A stretch of DNA of 64,000 bases, from NCBI RefSeq assembly GCF_026151205.1, contig NC_087077.1:16528983-16592982 (forward strand), written 5' to 3'. The notes under the pieces were generated by a model. It searched no databases. It was given only the letters and a program-made list of their open reading frames with translations, and was not told where the DNA came from. This stretch comes from Bolinopsis microptera. Its lineage: Eukaryota > Ctenophora > Tentaculata > Lobata > Bolinopsidae. Below, piece after piece: positions 13,601-25,600 of this stretch (position 1 is its first letter; each line of letters begins with the position of its first letter). Made by a program: the position numbers and the translations under genes.

Positions 13601-16600
13601 CAGACAGCCCCGTAAAATTTAGCTAATAGGAGTATTCTCCTTACGTTGATAACACACACAGGAGAGATTCTCTCTAACTTTTCATTCAAGTGGAAAGTAG
13701 TTAAATGTTATTAGTAATCTTTGCATCGTAATTATATCTTATTGCTAGATTGGCATTGCTGACTAACCGCTAACATCACCATGTTCAATGCTGATGCAAG
13801 AGAAATCTTGTACGTTTTGTCTTGGTAATATAAAATTAGTGCAATTATTACAGGTTTAAAAAAAGGAAACCTAAGCGGGTATTAATTGTTGCCGTCTAGA
13901 AAAGATATAAGACATAAAAAAATTGTTTTAGAGTAAATGTTAGGTTGTTATAATCAAATCAGTGCTATGGTGTCAACAGATTTGAAACACAAGGAAATAT
14001 TTCCTCTGATTTGCCAGTATAAATCTAACATTTGCTTCCTAATACTGCCTCTCTCCAGTAGAGAGGTGATACATTGCACTGGACTGAGTCTGGTCAGTTA
14101 ACAGTGTGATCTATCTCAGCCCCTGATCAAGGGACCCCCAGACAGCCCTACAAAATTTCGTCTAAAAGAGAATTCTCCTTACCTTAAATAGTCAAGCAGG
14201 AGAGATTCTCTCCAACTTTTCTGCTTCATGTTTCAATGAAGCAAAACATCGAACTGGCATGAGGGATATTGTATAATAACTATTAGTTTAAAGTTGTACA
14301 TTAAGTAGATTGAAGTAGATGTTACACTAAACGTGTTGTCTCAACTTTCAACTTATCCAATTAACCAATCATCACCAGTCACACATTTCACATTGACTTC
14401 CACATACAACAAACTAATTTACACAGGGAGCTTTCGAAGATTAAGTGTATGCTGTAATTATCATTAATCACTGTTGTACCAAATATTCTAATCTTTGTCT
14501 AATTACCTAATTATCTAATTAACCGCAGGACAGGGGGAGGCAGTGTACGAGATAGGGGTGTGTGATAACGGGAAACTAGCTGGACTGTGTCGGGGTGAGA
14601 TGGACGCCAGTATTGACACCCTCAGAACCATGTCCAAACTGTGAGTAGTATATTATATAGATTCTGGGGCTTGTTTTGACACATGACAGTGATTCTGGGG
14701 TTTGTTTTGACACGTGACAGTGATTCTGGGGCTTGTTTTGACACGTGACAGTGATTCTGGGGCTTGTTTTGACACGTGACAGTGATTCTGGGGCTTGTTT
14801 TGACACGTGACAGTGATTCTGGGGCTTGTTTTGACACATGACAGTGATTCTGGGGTTTGTTTTGACACGTGGCAGTGATTCTGGGGCTTGTTTTGACACG
14901 TGACAGTGATTCTGGGGCTTGTTTTGACACGTGACAGTGATTCTGGGGTTTGTTTTGACACGTGACAGTGATTCTGGGGCTTGTTTTGACACGTGGCAGT
15001 GATTCTGGGGCTTGTTTTGACACGTGGCAGCGATTCTGGGTTTTGATTAATCAAAGCTGATTGGTTAATCGCTGTGACGTGTCAAAACAAAAAAGATTCA
15101 ACTCCACACTAGTATCTAGATTTGAAACTATTTGTCGTGTTGTTGCACAATACTGTATAACTGTCTGCAGTTTGACGTCAGCTCACAAATGTCTCAAACA
15201 AAGCATTAGTTGGGCCAGTAGTAAACTGACCCGACCCCTAGAGAGGACAGTGTAGTATTGAAATGTGGATAAATATGACTTTGAGTACATCTGCTCTCAT
15301 GTGACCTTTACTGTGAATTCGGAAGAAAAGCCAAACCCAACACTGCAATACATACACCATTATCTAGTTCAAGTTATATTCAGTGGTGACATCGATATGA
15401 ACTCATTATTTTGGGTCTACACTCTAGAAGTACACGTCGTTTCAATATATTAACCTCTAAAATTATGTTAATAGCATCAACGACCATGGCAAATTGATTA
15501 ATGATGTCATATTTTGGCTGGTATACACAATAAATATAGTGACTTTAGTTATGTAAAAAGTGTTAACGAATGTGATAGCAGTTTAATTATTTGAATACAT
15601 TATCCAACACATCGTATGATATATTCGTATGATATTGTACATCGTATATTATGTGCGATGTATTCCCTTATTACGAACAGGAGTATAATTAGTAACCCTA
15701 ACCATGACCACCTCAGAAAACATAACAGTAATTCAACCATTTAAAGCTGCCTTTTCAATCCAAACTTCTCATTGCTCAATAGTGTAACACTTATCCTAGT
15801 CATTACATATTCTACAGCTCGACTACTGTACTAAATTCTTGTAGTCGACCCTGAAGCTATCACATACACACACGTCATTCACAGCGACCTCAACTCCTGA
15901 GGCCACATTGCTTACAGCCTATTGCGCAATCCTACTCCGCGATCTATCCTAGCTACTGCATAATGGATAACAACGGAATAATTGTACTGTTTGACTTAAA
16001 TCCAAGTTTCTGATAAACACCCTATCCGCAGGGCTGATGCTGAGTGCATAGTGTTAAAAGAGTTCAGTGTGATGGACAGCGTTAACGCAATCCCTCCTAC
16101 ACACAAACACCACCACCCAAAACCAAAGCTTGCCTGGGCTGAGTCTGAGGATGGAAGTGACACGGTACCATCTGTGCTGCCTTGTACGGAGAAATACGTG
16201 TGTGAAGTTCTGATAAGAAGAAGCCAAGATGAGGATTGTATGGTGAGTTGATATTAATCTCATGTTTTTGTGGTGTTTTCGATTTCATCATAGATTCAGC
16301 GTTCTTTATTGTGTATGAAGCGATGGAACCTTGTGAAACGCGTTTGTTCCAATCCCTGCCATCGGTGCCCTTCTTGGATTTTGTTGTCATGGTGATCTGT
16401 TGTTGTTTGCTGTCTAAAGTCAGCCTCATCAAATTTTGTTTGTTGTCCGGGTTAATAATATTAGGATTCTCCGATTCTTCCGTTCAAAATATTCGATCTA
16501 TATATAGCCACATAAGTCCGCGAGAGCGCACACATATAGCTGACAACTGTGTACTGCTAGTTGGAAAACGCAACGTTTTAAAAATGAATTTGTCTGCGCG

Positions 16601-19600
16601 CACGCGAGTTTCTTTTTGTACACGTTTAGAAAACTAAAATTTCAGAATTGGTACGTGTGTCTTCTGTTGATAGTTGGCTGAACTTTGGCAAATGGCCAGA
16701 TACACACAGACCACAGTAGGCATGTAGATGAAGGGGGCTGGGAGTCAGCGGGCATGATCATAGAACTTTGACTCCCAGCTCCGGGCCAGATTGGTACAGA
16801 CTACTGCTGCAGTAGGGTACCATATCTTTTAGTCATTCCTGAATGGGCGCATTTTTTCTCTTTAAACTCCCATTTTAGAATTTTTTAATCGGTGGTCCGG
16901 AAGCGGAGTTATGGTTCAATGAAATTTGTTGGTTCAACACTGTTTGTATCGTCATTATCAGAAATGACGACAACATATGGCACCCCACTGTATATCTTGA
17001 ATTTTACACGATTAGAAATTTCTGCTAGTCATCTGACTCTTGTTAAATGTAAGGGCATCTTTTTGAACTTTTGTCTTTTTCATACCTAATACCCAGTTAG
17101 AAATTAAGGATCTCCTGTTACATATTAGGAGATGACTATCAGAATTTAGCTGAATGTGCGTACAAAATCTTGATAGGCATCGACCATTGCATCCGAATTC
17201 TGCTAATATATGGTAATGAACTGTCACCCAGATTTTTTTTTGACGCGATACGTTTTTCGACCAGGTTAAATGTATGACAAGTGACACGAAAAATTACAGT
17301 AAATTCAAGTTTGTCAGTATCCATAATTTCAAATATTAAATTATTGATACTGTAAAATATATGCTTCTGCAAAGCAGAGATTATGAAATAAAAAATCTTT
17401 CGGATAAGAAAGAAATACGTACAGTTTTACAGACTCTCTCATTTCAGAGATGTTAAAGAATACACAAATGATTACATTTGTACTTCATCAATAACTATTA
17501 ATAAACTATTATATAATATAAAAACAGAATTGTTCGATTTTTTTCTCTGAACAGTACCTTACAAAACAGAGCTAGCTGTCCAAGAATAAACATCGAATAA
17601 AACTGTAGATTACATTAGATTGAGGTAGATTATTTCAGAATACAAAGTCTATAATTGCTAGTTAACATATTACAGAAACTCACGTGCAGCCTATAACGGC
17701 GCACAATCAAGTCCTCTCACCAATACAGAATTTATCTGCAAGATCGTAGCAATTTACTTTCGACCCTCATGTACCGATCAAAGAAGTAGACGACAACGTT
17801 TTGCTGTATGAACTTCTGGGCATCCTCCACTTTGTGTATTTCCTCCATTTGTCCTGTTGCGTTTATCAGCTTCTCGATCTTTCTCTGTCCCTCCTCTGAT
17901 CTTATTCTCAGAAATACCTGTAGATGCAGTGTCGGTCAGATTGACAGCGTCTAATCGGTAAATATGTGCTTGTAATTATAACCTGTCTAATCAGTTATCA
18001 TGTACAATATGTACTTGTTGATGTAATTATAACCTGCTAATTACTCCATTTATCGTGGAGAATTTTCCATTTTTTCAGGGACTACTTTTTTGTCAAAAAC
18101 TCTAGATTAAAAAGAGCAATAAAGAAGAATTGTCTACCTGATCTCTAGTCTCCTCTCTTGTTGGCGTAATAACAAGAGCTCGGTCTTGCAGTCGTACTTT
18201 ACCAACTTTACCCGTCCCTGTAATTAAATGTGTTGCACCCTGTTGTGAGCAATTATTGAGCAATAATTGAAAAATAACCGAGCAATGACCAATCAAAAAT
18301 GATTGGAAAATAATTGAGCAAATATTGAAAATTAACGATTGGAAATTAATCCAATGAACTACACGATCCTCGTAACCTGGTAACTTGAAAGTGTGTCCCA
18401 GGGCCCAGGCGAACGGTTGCAGGATGTCCCTGTACAGGTCTTTGCACGAAGGGAACATATTAATCTCGTTTAGTTTCAGTGTGTTGCTAGCTCGGCGACA
18501 GTAGTGTCTCCAAAGAGAGTTGTTCTTCACCAGGTCCGTGAAATCGTGACACACCTGCCGGGCGAGGATTGGGTCATGTTTTGAAAAACGAATTTTAACG
18601 TGTTTGTAAAAAGTTCGCTAGTATACCGTCGGTTGATTTTTAGAACTGGGGTTGTAAATGCACATTATACTACGAATATTAGAAATATTTGCATTTTTGT
18701 TGGCAGACTTACAAGACTGAGTTGAAGGGTATCCTTGACTCTAACGTAATGGAAGATTTTGAACCATATTTCGTTGGGTAAGTATATCTTCTTTGCGGTC
18801 TTTGTTTTTTCCATCAATTACTAAAGAAGGACATGATTAACTAAGCGAGTGAACATCACTTTCCAATTTTTAGGGAAACACAATGAAACAAGCATCCCAA
18901 GATGAATTCTTCGGAAAACTATTTAAATTACTTTATATTCGTGCTTAGGACTGTACAATTCTAACTTTGAAGAAATTAATCAACTGTGCAATTGATTTTA
19001 AAGAAATATATTAATACGACTAATAAGCCTGAGAGAAGTCTACAAACATCAAGTGAACGGTCACTCTAAGACACTAAAGCCCCGTTTGTGTAGATATTTA
19101 CTAACCCTTGAATATCCAAAATATCCGCATATATTTTAACAGTTTTGTTTCCAACAACGAGTGAAAACAATACATCCACACTTTCGGTAACACGTTACTC
19201 GCTCTGCGCTCTGATATATTATGACACAATGAAACTATCGGACTACGACCTATGGGTACTTACCACCCCATGGCAACGTTAAAATATATTGACTCGGTTA
19301 CATCGTTTCCTGTTAATATAAAACTCCGTTACTAATTGAACGATCTGGCAATACTGCACCTTAGATTAATAAAATATGATAAAGTAATGTATAACTAAAC
19401 TTAGGTAAATGTCTGATTGAATATAGAAAACAAAATAGTCTGTAACTGCTTGAAAGCTTAATAATAAACTGTGAAAGAGTGGTTAACGTAAATAAAACTA
19501 TTCCGATAAAACAAAAGAAATATCTCCCCCAAAAGGTAACATGCATAAGGAATAGGAGGCATAACTGCATTGATTGATTGACCAGCTGTTCATAATCAGC

Positions 19601-22600
19601 GTATTTGTCGATTGCATAATAAGCATAATAAAGCACTACTTGAATGAAAATCAAGTTAAACGTGAACGCTGAACACGAACGATTTATACGAATAAATAAA
19701 GAGTATCCGTCAGGTCATGATTCAGTTTAAATGCCATATAAAAGCCATATACAACTTTCCAACTTACAGCGCGTTATCTTCGGAAATCAAATTACTTGAA
19801 AATTCTGAATTTATGAGATATGATAGAGTATATTATAAGATTAGTACAAACATGTCACAGAAGATTTAGAAATATTAGAAGATTATAACTGTTGTGCTGA
19901 ACACTAACTTAAGATAAGGCCCAGGCCCCAGTCATAAACAGGGTTATGAACTGTCAACACGGAATGAAGTTTCGCCTAAATAAGGAATCTTTTAATTCTA
20001 TCAAGTTTGTACATGGTTTATATCTATGATAAATTATTGTAAATAAAATAGGGTAAAGCACATAATTTTGTCATTTTTTGGCAATTTTCCGACTGCCTGA
20101 TATAAACCATGGGTTTTAACCTCGTCTGAAATTCCGATTTAGATGAAACCTCCACCATGTTATAGTAGACAGTCTAGGCAAGTTCTAACACAAAAATGAT
20201 CGAAATTGCTGGGGTTGAAGATGTTCAAAAAAATTATTTTGAAAAAATGACAAAATTAGGTGACTTTACTTAATTTTGTCACCCCGAACCTAATTTTGTC
20301 ACTTGAAGATTGTGCAAAAAGTAACCGTTTCTCGGTATTTTAGACTACCTGGATGCATCATTCGAGCGCTTTTTTACCAACATTGAACTCAAAAATCCCA
20401 AAGATATGATGTTTTCATAGTTTTGTAGCTTGATGAAAAGATGACACTTTTTGGGTATCTAATCTTAGAAAATAGCCCCCAAATGCCCCTGAAACCACTG
20501 GTATCTTGAAAAACGATTGGTTCTAGGTCTAGGTTGAAATTTTCATGTCTGTAGATAGATCACTTGCTTAGTAATTTCATCAAATATTTTTTTAGTTATT
20601 TTAGATTGAAAAAATCAGATTATCCACCTCGGCGAAAATATGCTATTATAAGTGTTATGCTATTATAAGTGCCTTATACATATCCTATGGGCAAAAAAAC
20701 TTCAGAATAGTTGAATAAGGCCATTTTCAACACAATCTGTGATTTACAAGAAATTTGAGAAAGGTCGATTTTTTTGACAAAATTAGGTACTTTTGGCAAA
20801 ATCGAACCTAATTTTGTCACCCTCTGTAACTTGAACAATAATTGCGCTAGAGACTTGAAAATTTGTACGTATACTTCTGCTGTAGAAGATATTTGAAATA
20901 TGCAATGGCATGAAGCTAGCTCAATTACTTTTGAAATAGCAATAAATCAAAATTTTGAAAATTCCTTAAGAAAACCTTAAGGATCTTATTTATTTTTCGG
21001 GTTAACAGTTTCGCCTTCATTTTTGACACAGATGCAAAAGAGCTAGAAACTTAAACTTTGTAGGAGCAGTTTCAGCAAAGTCTAAGCTTTCTTTTTATAC
21101 ACAAACCTTTTCTTTCAAGCTGAAATTCCGAGCCGAGGCAGTTTTTCAGAGCAAAATGACAAAATTAGGTACCCTGACAAAATTACGTGCCTTACCCTAG
21201 ATGTTTAACAAAGCGCTACATACATATTATAGATATGTAGCGCTTTGTTAATAGTAATTTTTATTTACAAACTATCATAATTGGACCCCATTAATGTGAC
21301 GAAATATAACATTACAAACAATTTGTTAATCATACACCAGTCAAACAAATACATAGTACTCTGATATAAAGTTGTGGCAATAAATAAAGTCTACAAAACG
21401 TTTTACTTTATACGACAAACCGTACGAGTGCTCTTATCTAGTTAGTCGGAATTTCCTGCTGGAATGAGACCATACTGTGATGACTATTAGCAGGGACAAA
21501 AGGATTTCGCGGCATGTACGAAACCGCGAAATTTCCCATTCTCCGCGACAAATCGCGATTTTTTACGTTTTCCGCGACAGATCGCGAAATTTCCCATTCT
21601 CCGCGACAAATCGCGATTTTTTCAGTCCTCCGCGAAAAATCATGCATTTTCCTTTAAATCTGAGGACTAAATTTGCACATTTTCCTTTAAATCTGAGGAC
21701 CAAGTTTGCGTATTTTCCATAAAATCTGCGGGCCAAATGTCACTTTTTCTACAAGTATTAAGAAACTAATCACATTTACAGCCTTCCGTGAGTTCCGATT
21801 GTAGGTACATTCTCGATACCTACCTCTGAAGGCCGAGCTTCCGGAGCTTCCGAGCTCGTATTGCGAAGGGAAGGCCTGCCTTCCGAGATCGCATTACAAG
21901 GGGAGCCCTCGAGTCCAAAATCGTGTATCGAAGTGTATGTGTGAACTTTGAAAACCGAAAAAAATATTTTCGGCTCATAATGATCAGGATAGCATGAAAC
22001 ATGAACAAAAGTAGTTTCCAGAAAAACTTTGAAAAATTTTGACTTAGAAGATTTTCGGTCCGAGTCATTCTCGATACGTACCTCTGAAGGCGGAGCTCCC
22101 GCTTCCGAGCTCATATTGCGAAGGGGAGGCCTGCCTTCCGAGATCGCATTACAAGGGAGCCCTCGAGTCCAAAATCGTGTATCGAAGGGTATGTGTGAAC
22201 TTTCAACACCGAAAAAAATATTTTCGGCTCATAATGAATAATGATCAGGGTAGCATGAAACATGAACAAAATTAGTTTCCAGAAAAACTTTGAAAAATTT
22301 TGACTTAGAAAATTGTCTGTCCGAGTCATTCTTGATACGTACCTCTGAAGGCGGAGCTCCCGCTTCCGAGCACGTATTGCGAAGGGGAGGCCTGCCTTCC
22401 GAGATCGCATTACAAGGGGAGCCCTCGAGTCCAAAATCGTGTATCGAAGGGTATGTGTGAACTTTGAAAACCGAAAAAATATTTTCGGCTCATGATGATC
22501 AGGGTAGCATGAAACATGAACAAAAGTAGTTTCCAGAAAAACTTTGAAAAATGTTGACTTAGACAATTTTCTGTCCGAGTCATTCTCGATACGTACCTCT

Positions 22601-25600
22601 GAAGGCGGAGCTCCCGCTTCCGAGCTCGTATTGCGAAGGGGAGGTCTGCCTTTCGAGATCGTATATGGAAGTTGACCAGTAGACATATAAAACTTGACCA
22701 GACGACATAAAGTTGACCAGTAGACATATAAAACTTGACCAGACGACATAAAGTTGACCAGTAGACATATAAAACTTGACCAGACGACATAAAGTTGACC
22801 AAACGACATATGAAACTTGACCAAACGACATAAAGTTGACCAGACGACATAAAGTTGACCAGTAGACATAAAAAACTTGACCAAACGACATAAAGTTGAC
22901 CAGGAGACATACAATGGATTAAGAAATCGAACAGTATGTTAAATCAGTGTTGTTATTTAATCGTCACTTGTCAGATATTTCGTCATCGATAACGTCATCG
23001 TTATTCGCTTGGTATTGTATTCGCTTGTTATAATGGACCGCTTTGTCAAACGGCCTGCCGACAAACCGGCTGGACCTTCGTCTAGCAAAAGCTCGAAACA
23101 GGCTAAACAGGGCAATGTTACAGCTTCCACGAGAGTGGCTGAATTTGGCAAATCATCGTTTTATGCTGACAATGGGAAGCTATTTTGTAGAGCATGTAAT
23201 CTCGTCGTAGACCACATAAGGAACAATCATGGGCTTCCCTCGGGATGTGGTTAGAACTTCTAGAAGGTTCGTGCAGGGGGCCGGGGTAAGGATGTCGTCC
23301 AGGTTGATGTAAGCTTCAAGGGGCCGGGTAGAGGTTGGATACTAGATGGGGATAGACTAGGTAGGGATATGGGAATTGGATTGAAAAGTTCGTAGTATTC
23401 CATTGCTATAGTTGTGAAGTGTAGATGGTCGAATGATGATGTCTCCTGTCGTCTGTTGAAAGTTATATAGTATCGATAACGAGATATGTCATACAGTACG
23501 TATGACATTGCAACATTTGAGATCATGTCAAAAGTTATGGCAGCTCTTGTTGTTATGGACCCCCATCAGCCTGTATCAGATCATATGATGAGATCACATC
23601 CTCATGGGACATGTGCCGATCAAATAGAATAGTCAAAGAATATGTGAACTCTAACTAAGCACTGTAAATACATTATTTTTTGCCGCGAATTCGCCGCGAT
23701 TTTTCGATATTTTGCAGCGAATTCGCCGCGATTTTCGAAATTCCCGCCGCGAATTAGCCGCGAATTAGCCTAGTTTGGCTTGTCGCGGTGCCGCGATTTT
23801 TGGCCAAAATAACCGCGAAATCCTTTTGTCCCTGACTATTAGTGAATGACAGAGAATCAGGAAGCGGTAGTAGTAGTTGCAAGGGAAGTGGTCTCATACA
23901 CGACTTCATATTCCTGATCCAATCTCCTAAACAGTAATCAGTGAAGTACGTGTAAAGTGGTACGGATAAACACATACATATCGTATCGCTTTATATATAG
24001 TAAGATGTAGCAGGGTCGGACCTGAAAAGGTAGCTTTTATAGGATCGCGATAGCGGCATCTAGCGCTATCTAGCGCTTTCTAACGCTAGATGACGCTAGA
24101 TGTCGAATTTCAACAATCGGTTAAGGTCCGCATGGTCCAGGAATGTACGTTCCAAGGTTCAGCTGGAACACTAATTACTAATTGAGTGAGTTTAAAGTTC
24201 TAAAAAAGTAACAAACTCCTGTTTGTAGAGATAACGGAGTATCATATAATATGTTTAAATAAATAGGAACATTAACTTTGGTAGAATATAAAACTGTAGC
24301 AGGTCATAAAAATTAAACCCCAGTGGCAGGGCTGTAAAATATTTAATTATTTAAATGTAAATGTTCAGTGGTAAATGTAACCGTCGCGTTGTTCAATATG
24401 TCCAGTATAATAATAATATAAGTTGTACGTGGACTTCTTGTGCGTATGTTAGTAAATAACTTTTTAATTTCATACGCAATTTAATAACATCATTCGATCA
24501 CCTAATTATTATTTCATGTAATAAAGTTAATCAAATAGTGCATGGTTTAAAGATGTTTATGTCACAATAATTCCGTTGACTTAACTTTGCTGCACATCTA
24601 CTGAACTATGATTACATTATATTATATATTTTATTACTGATGTACAGTAAAACCCTGATTTACCGCGATTTACCGCGGCCATCTTAAATAGGGCTTAACA
24701 TACATAATGTAAACTAACAAAACCCCGATTTACCGCAAACCCCGATTTACGGCGGATGTTTTCATTCCCCCAAACTCCGCGTTAAATCGGGATTTTCCTT
24801 TAATTACAAAATTAAAAATAGTTTATTAAAATCTTAAGGTAAATGTTGCATTGCAAAATGGAATAGCTACAATTTTATGGTAACTGCTGCATATTTCGAA
24901 AATCTACTTGAATGGATCGTTGAGAATACGAACCCCATACGAACTAACGAAAACCTGTAATATTTAAGTTATGGCCTTGGGTGTTTATACCAGGAACAGG
25001 GTTAGAAAATAATCAAAATTCAGAGGTGATTTGATTATATAATGCGACGAGGACTAGAAAAACAAAGTCAAAGAATGCAGGAAATGCAGGAAATGAGGAG
25101 ATGGGATGGAAATGAGGAGATGCAATGGGATGGACATTTAATCGGAATTTATCCCGTACACGTACCATATTTCGACTCTCGATTAGTACTAAGACAAATT
25201 ATTGTGCTCGAACACTTATTGACTTATAAATTGGTATTCTTGAGATCCTTGAGACTTAAGGACAATATTCATAGTTACGGTATCTGTTCCAGACTTCAGT
25301 CGATCGAACCGAATCAACCGCTTATCTTTATATTCTTAGAGACAGTTGTTGTGACTTGTGACTTGTGGGACAGTCATTTTTTTGTACAAGTTCTTTTGCA
25401 TCCCAAAAATAACTCTAATTTATAAAAACGGATCTTGTCTCCAAGCCTTACTCCCTAACCTAAAAGCTAAAACTAATTTGCGTCCGCAAAACTAATTTGG
25501 ACAATTTCCAGAATTCTGTTACTAAAAATAAAACCATCATATCTCTGGCAGGGCTGTACGTCAGCGAACGTGATTCTTGATGAAAGTCGTCATCGCCAAA

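Larger units (their letters stand above)
21491..23834. mobile_element. hAT-superfamily element with 22-bp perfect inverted ends
   Basis: Both ends read CAGGGACAAAAGGATTTCGC then GG, and the flanks share ACTATTAG (21483-21490 and 23835-23842). CAGGG ends with an 8-bp duplication are typical of hAT elements. Subterminal CCGCGA motifs are frequent at both ends. The interior holds three copies of a roughly 280-bp repeat, a 34- to 39-bp tandem array and a BED-finger-like reading frame. No catalytic transposase region is left. Confidence 0.88.

Noticed and set aside
14576-15054. Three overlapping minus-strand frames of 133-138 codons
   Set aside because: All are translations of a 31-bp minisatellite in different frames.
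21776-22914. Minus-strand frame of 267 codons
   Set aside because: Runs across tandem repeats inside a hAT element; no recognisable domain.
25042-25425. 127-codon frame as a gene
   Set aside because: It lies in a tandem duplication whose second copy has a frame-breaking indel, and the sequence is unlike known proteins.
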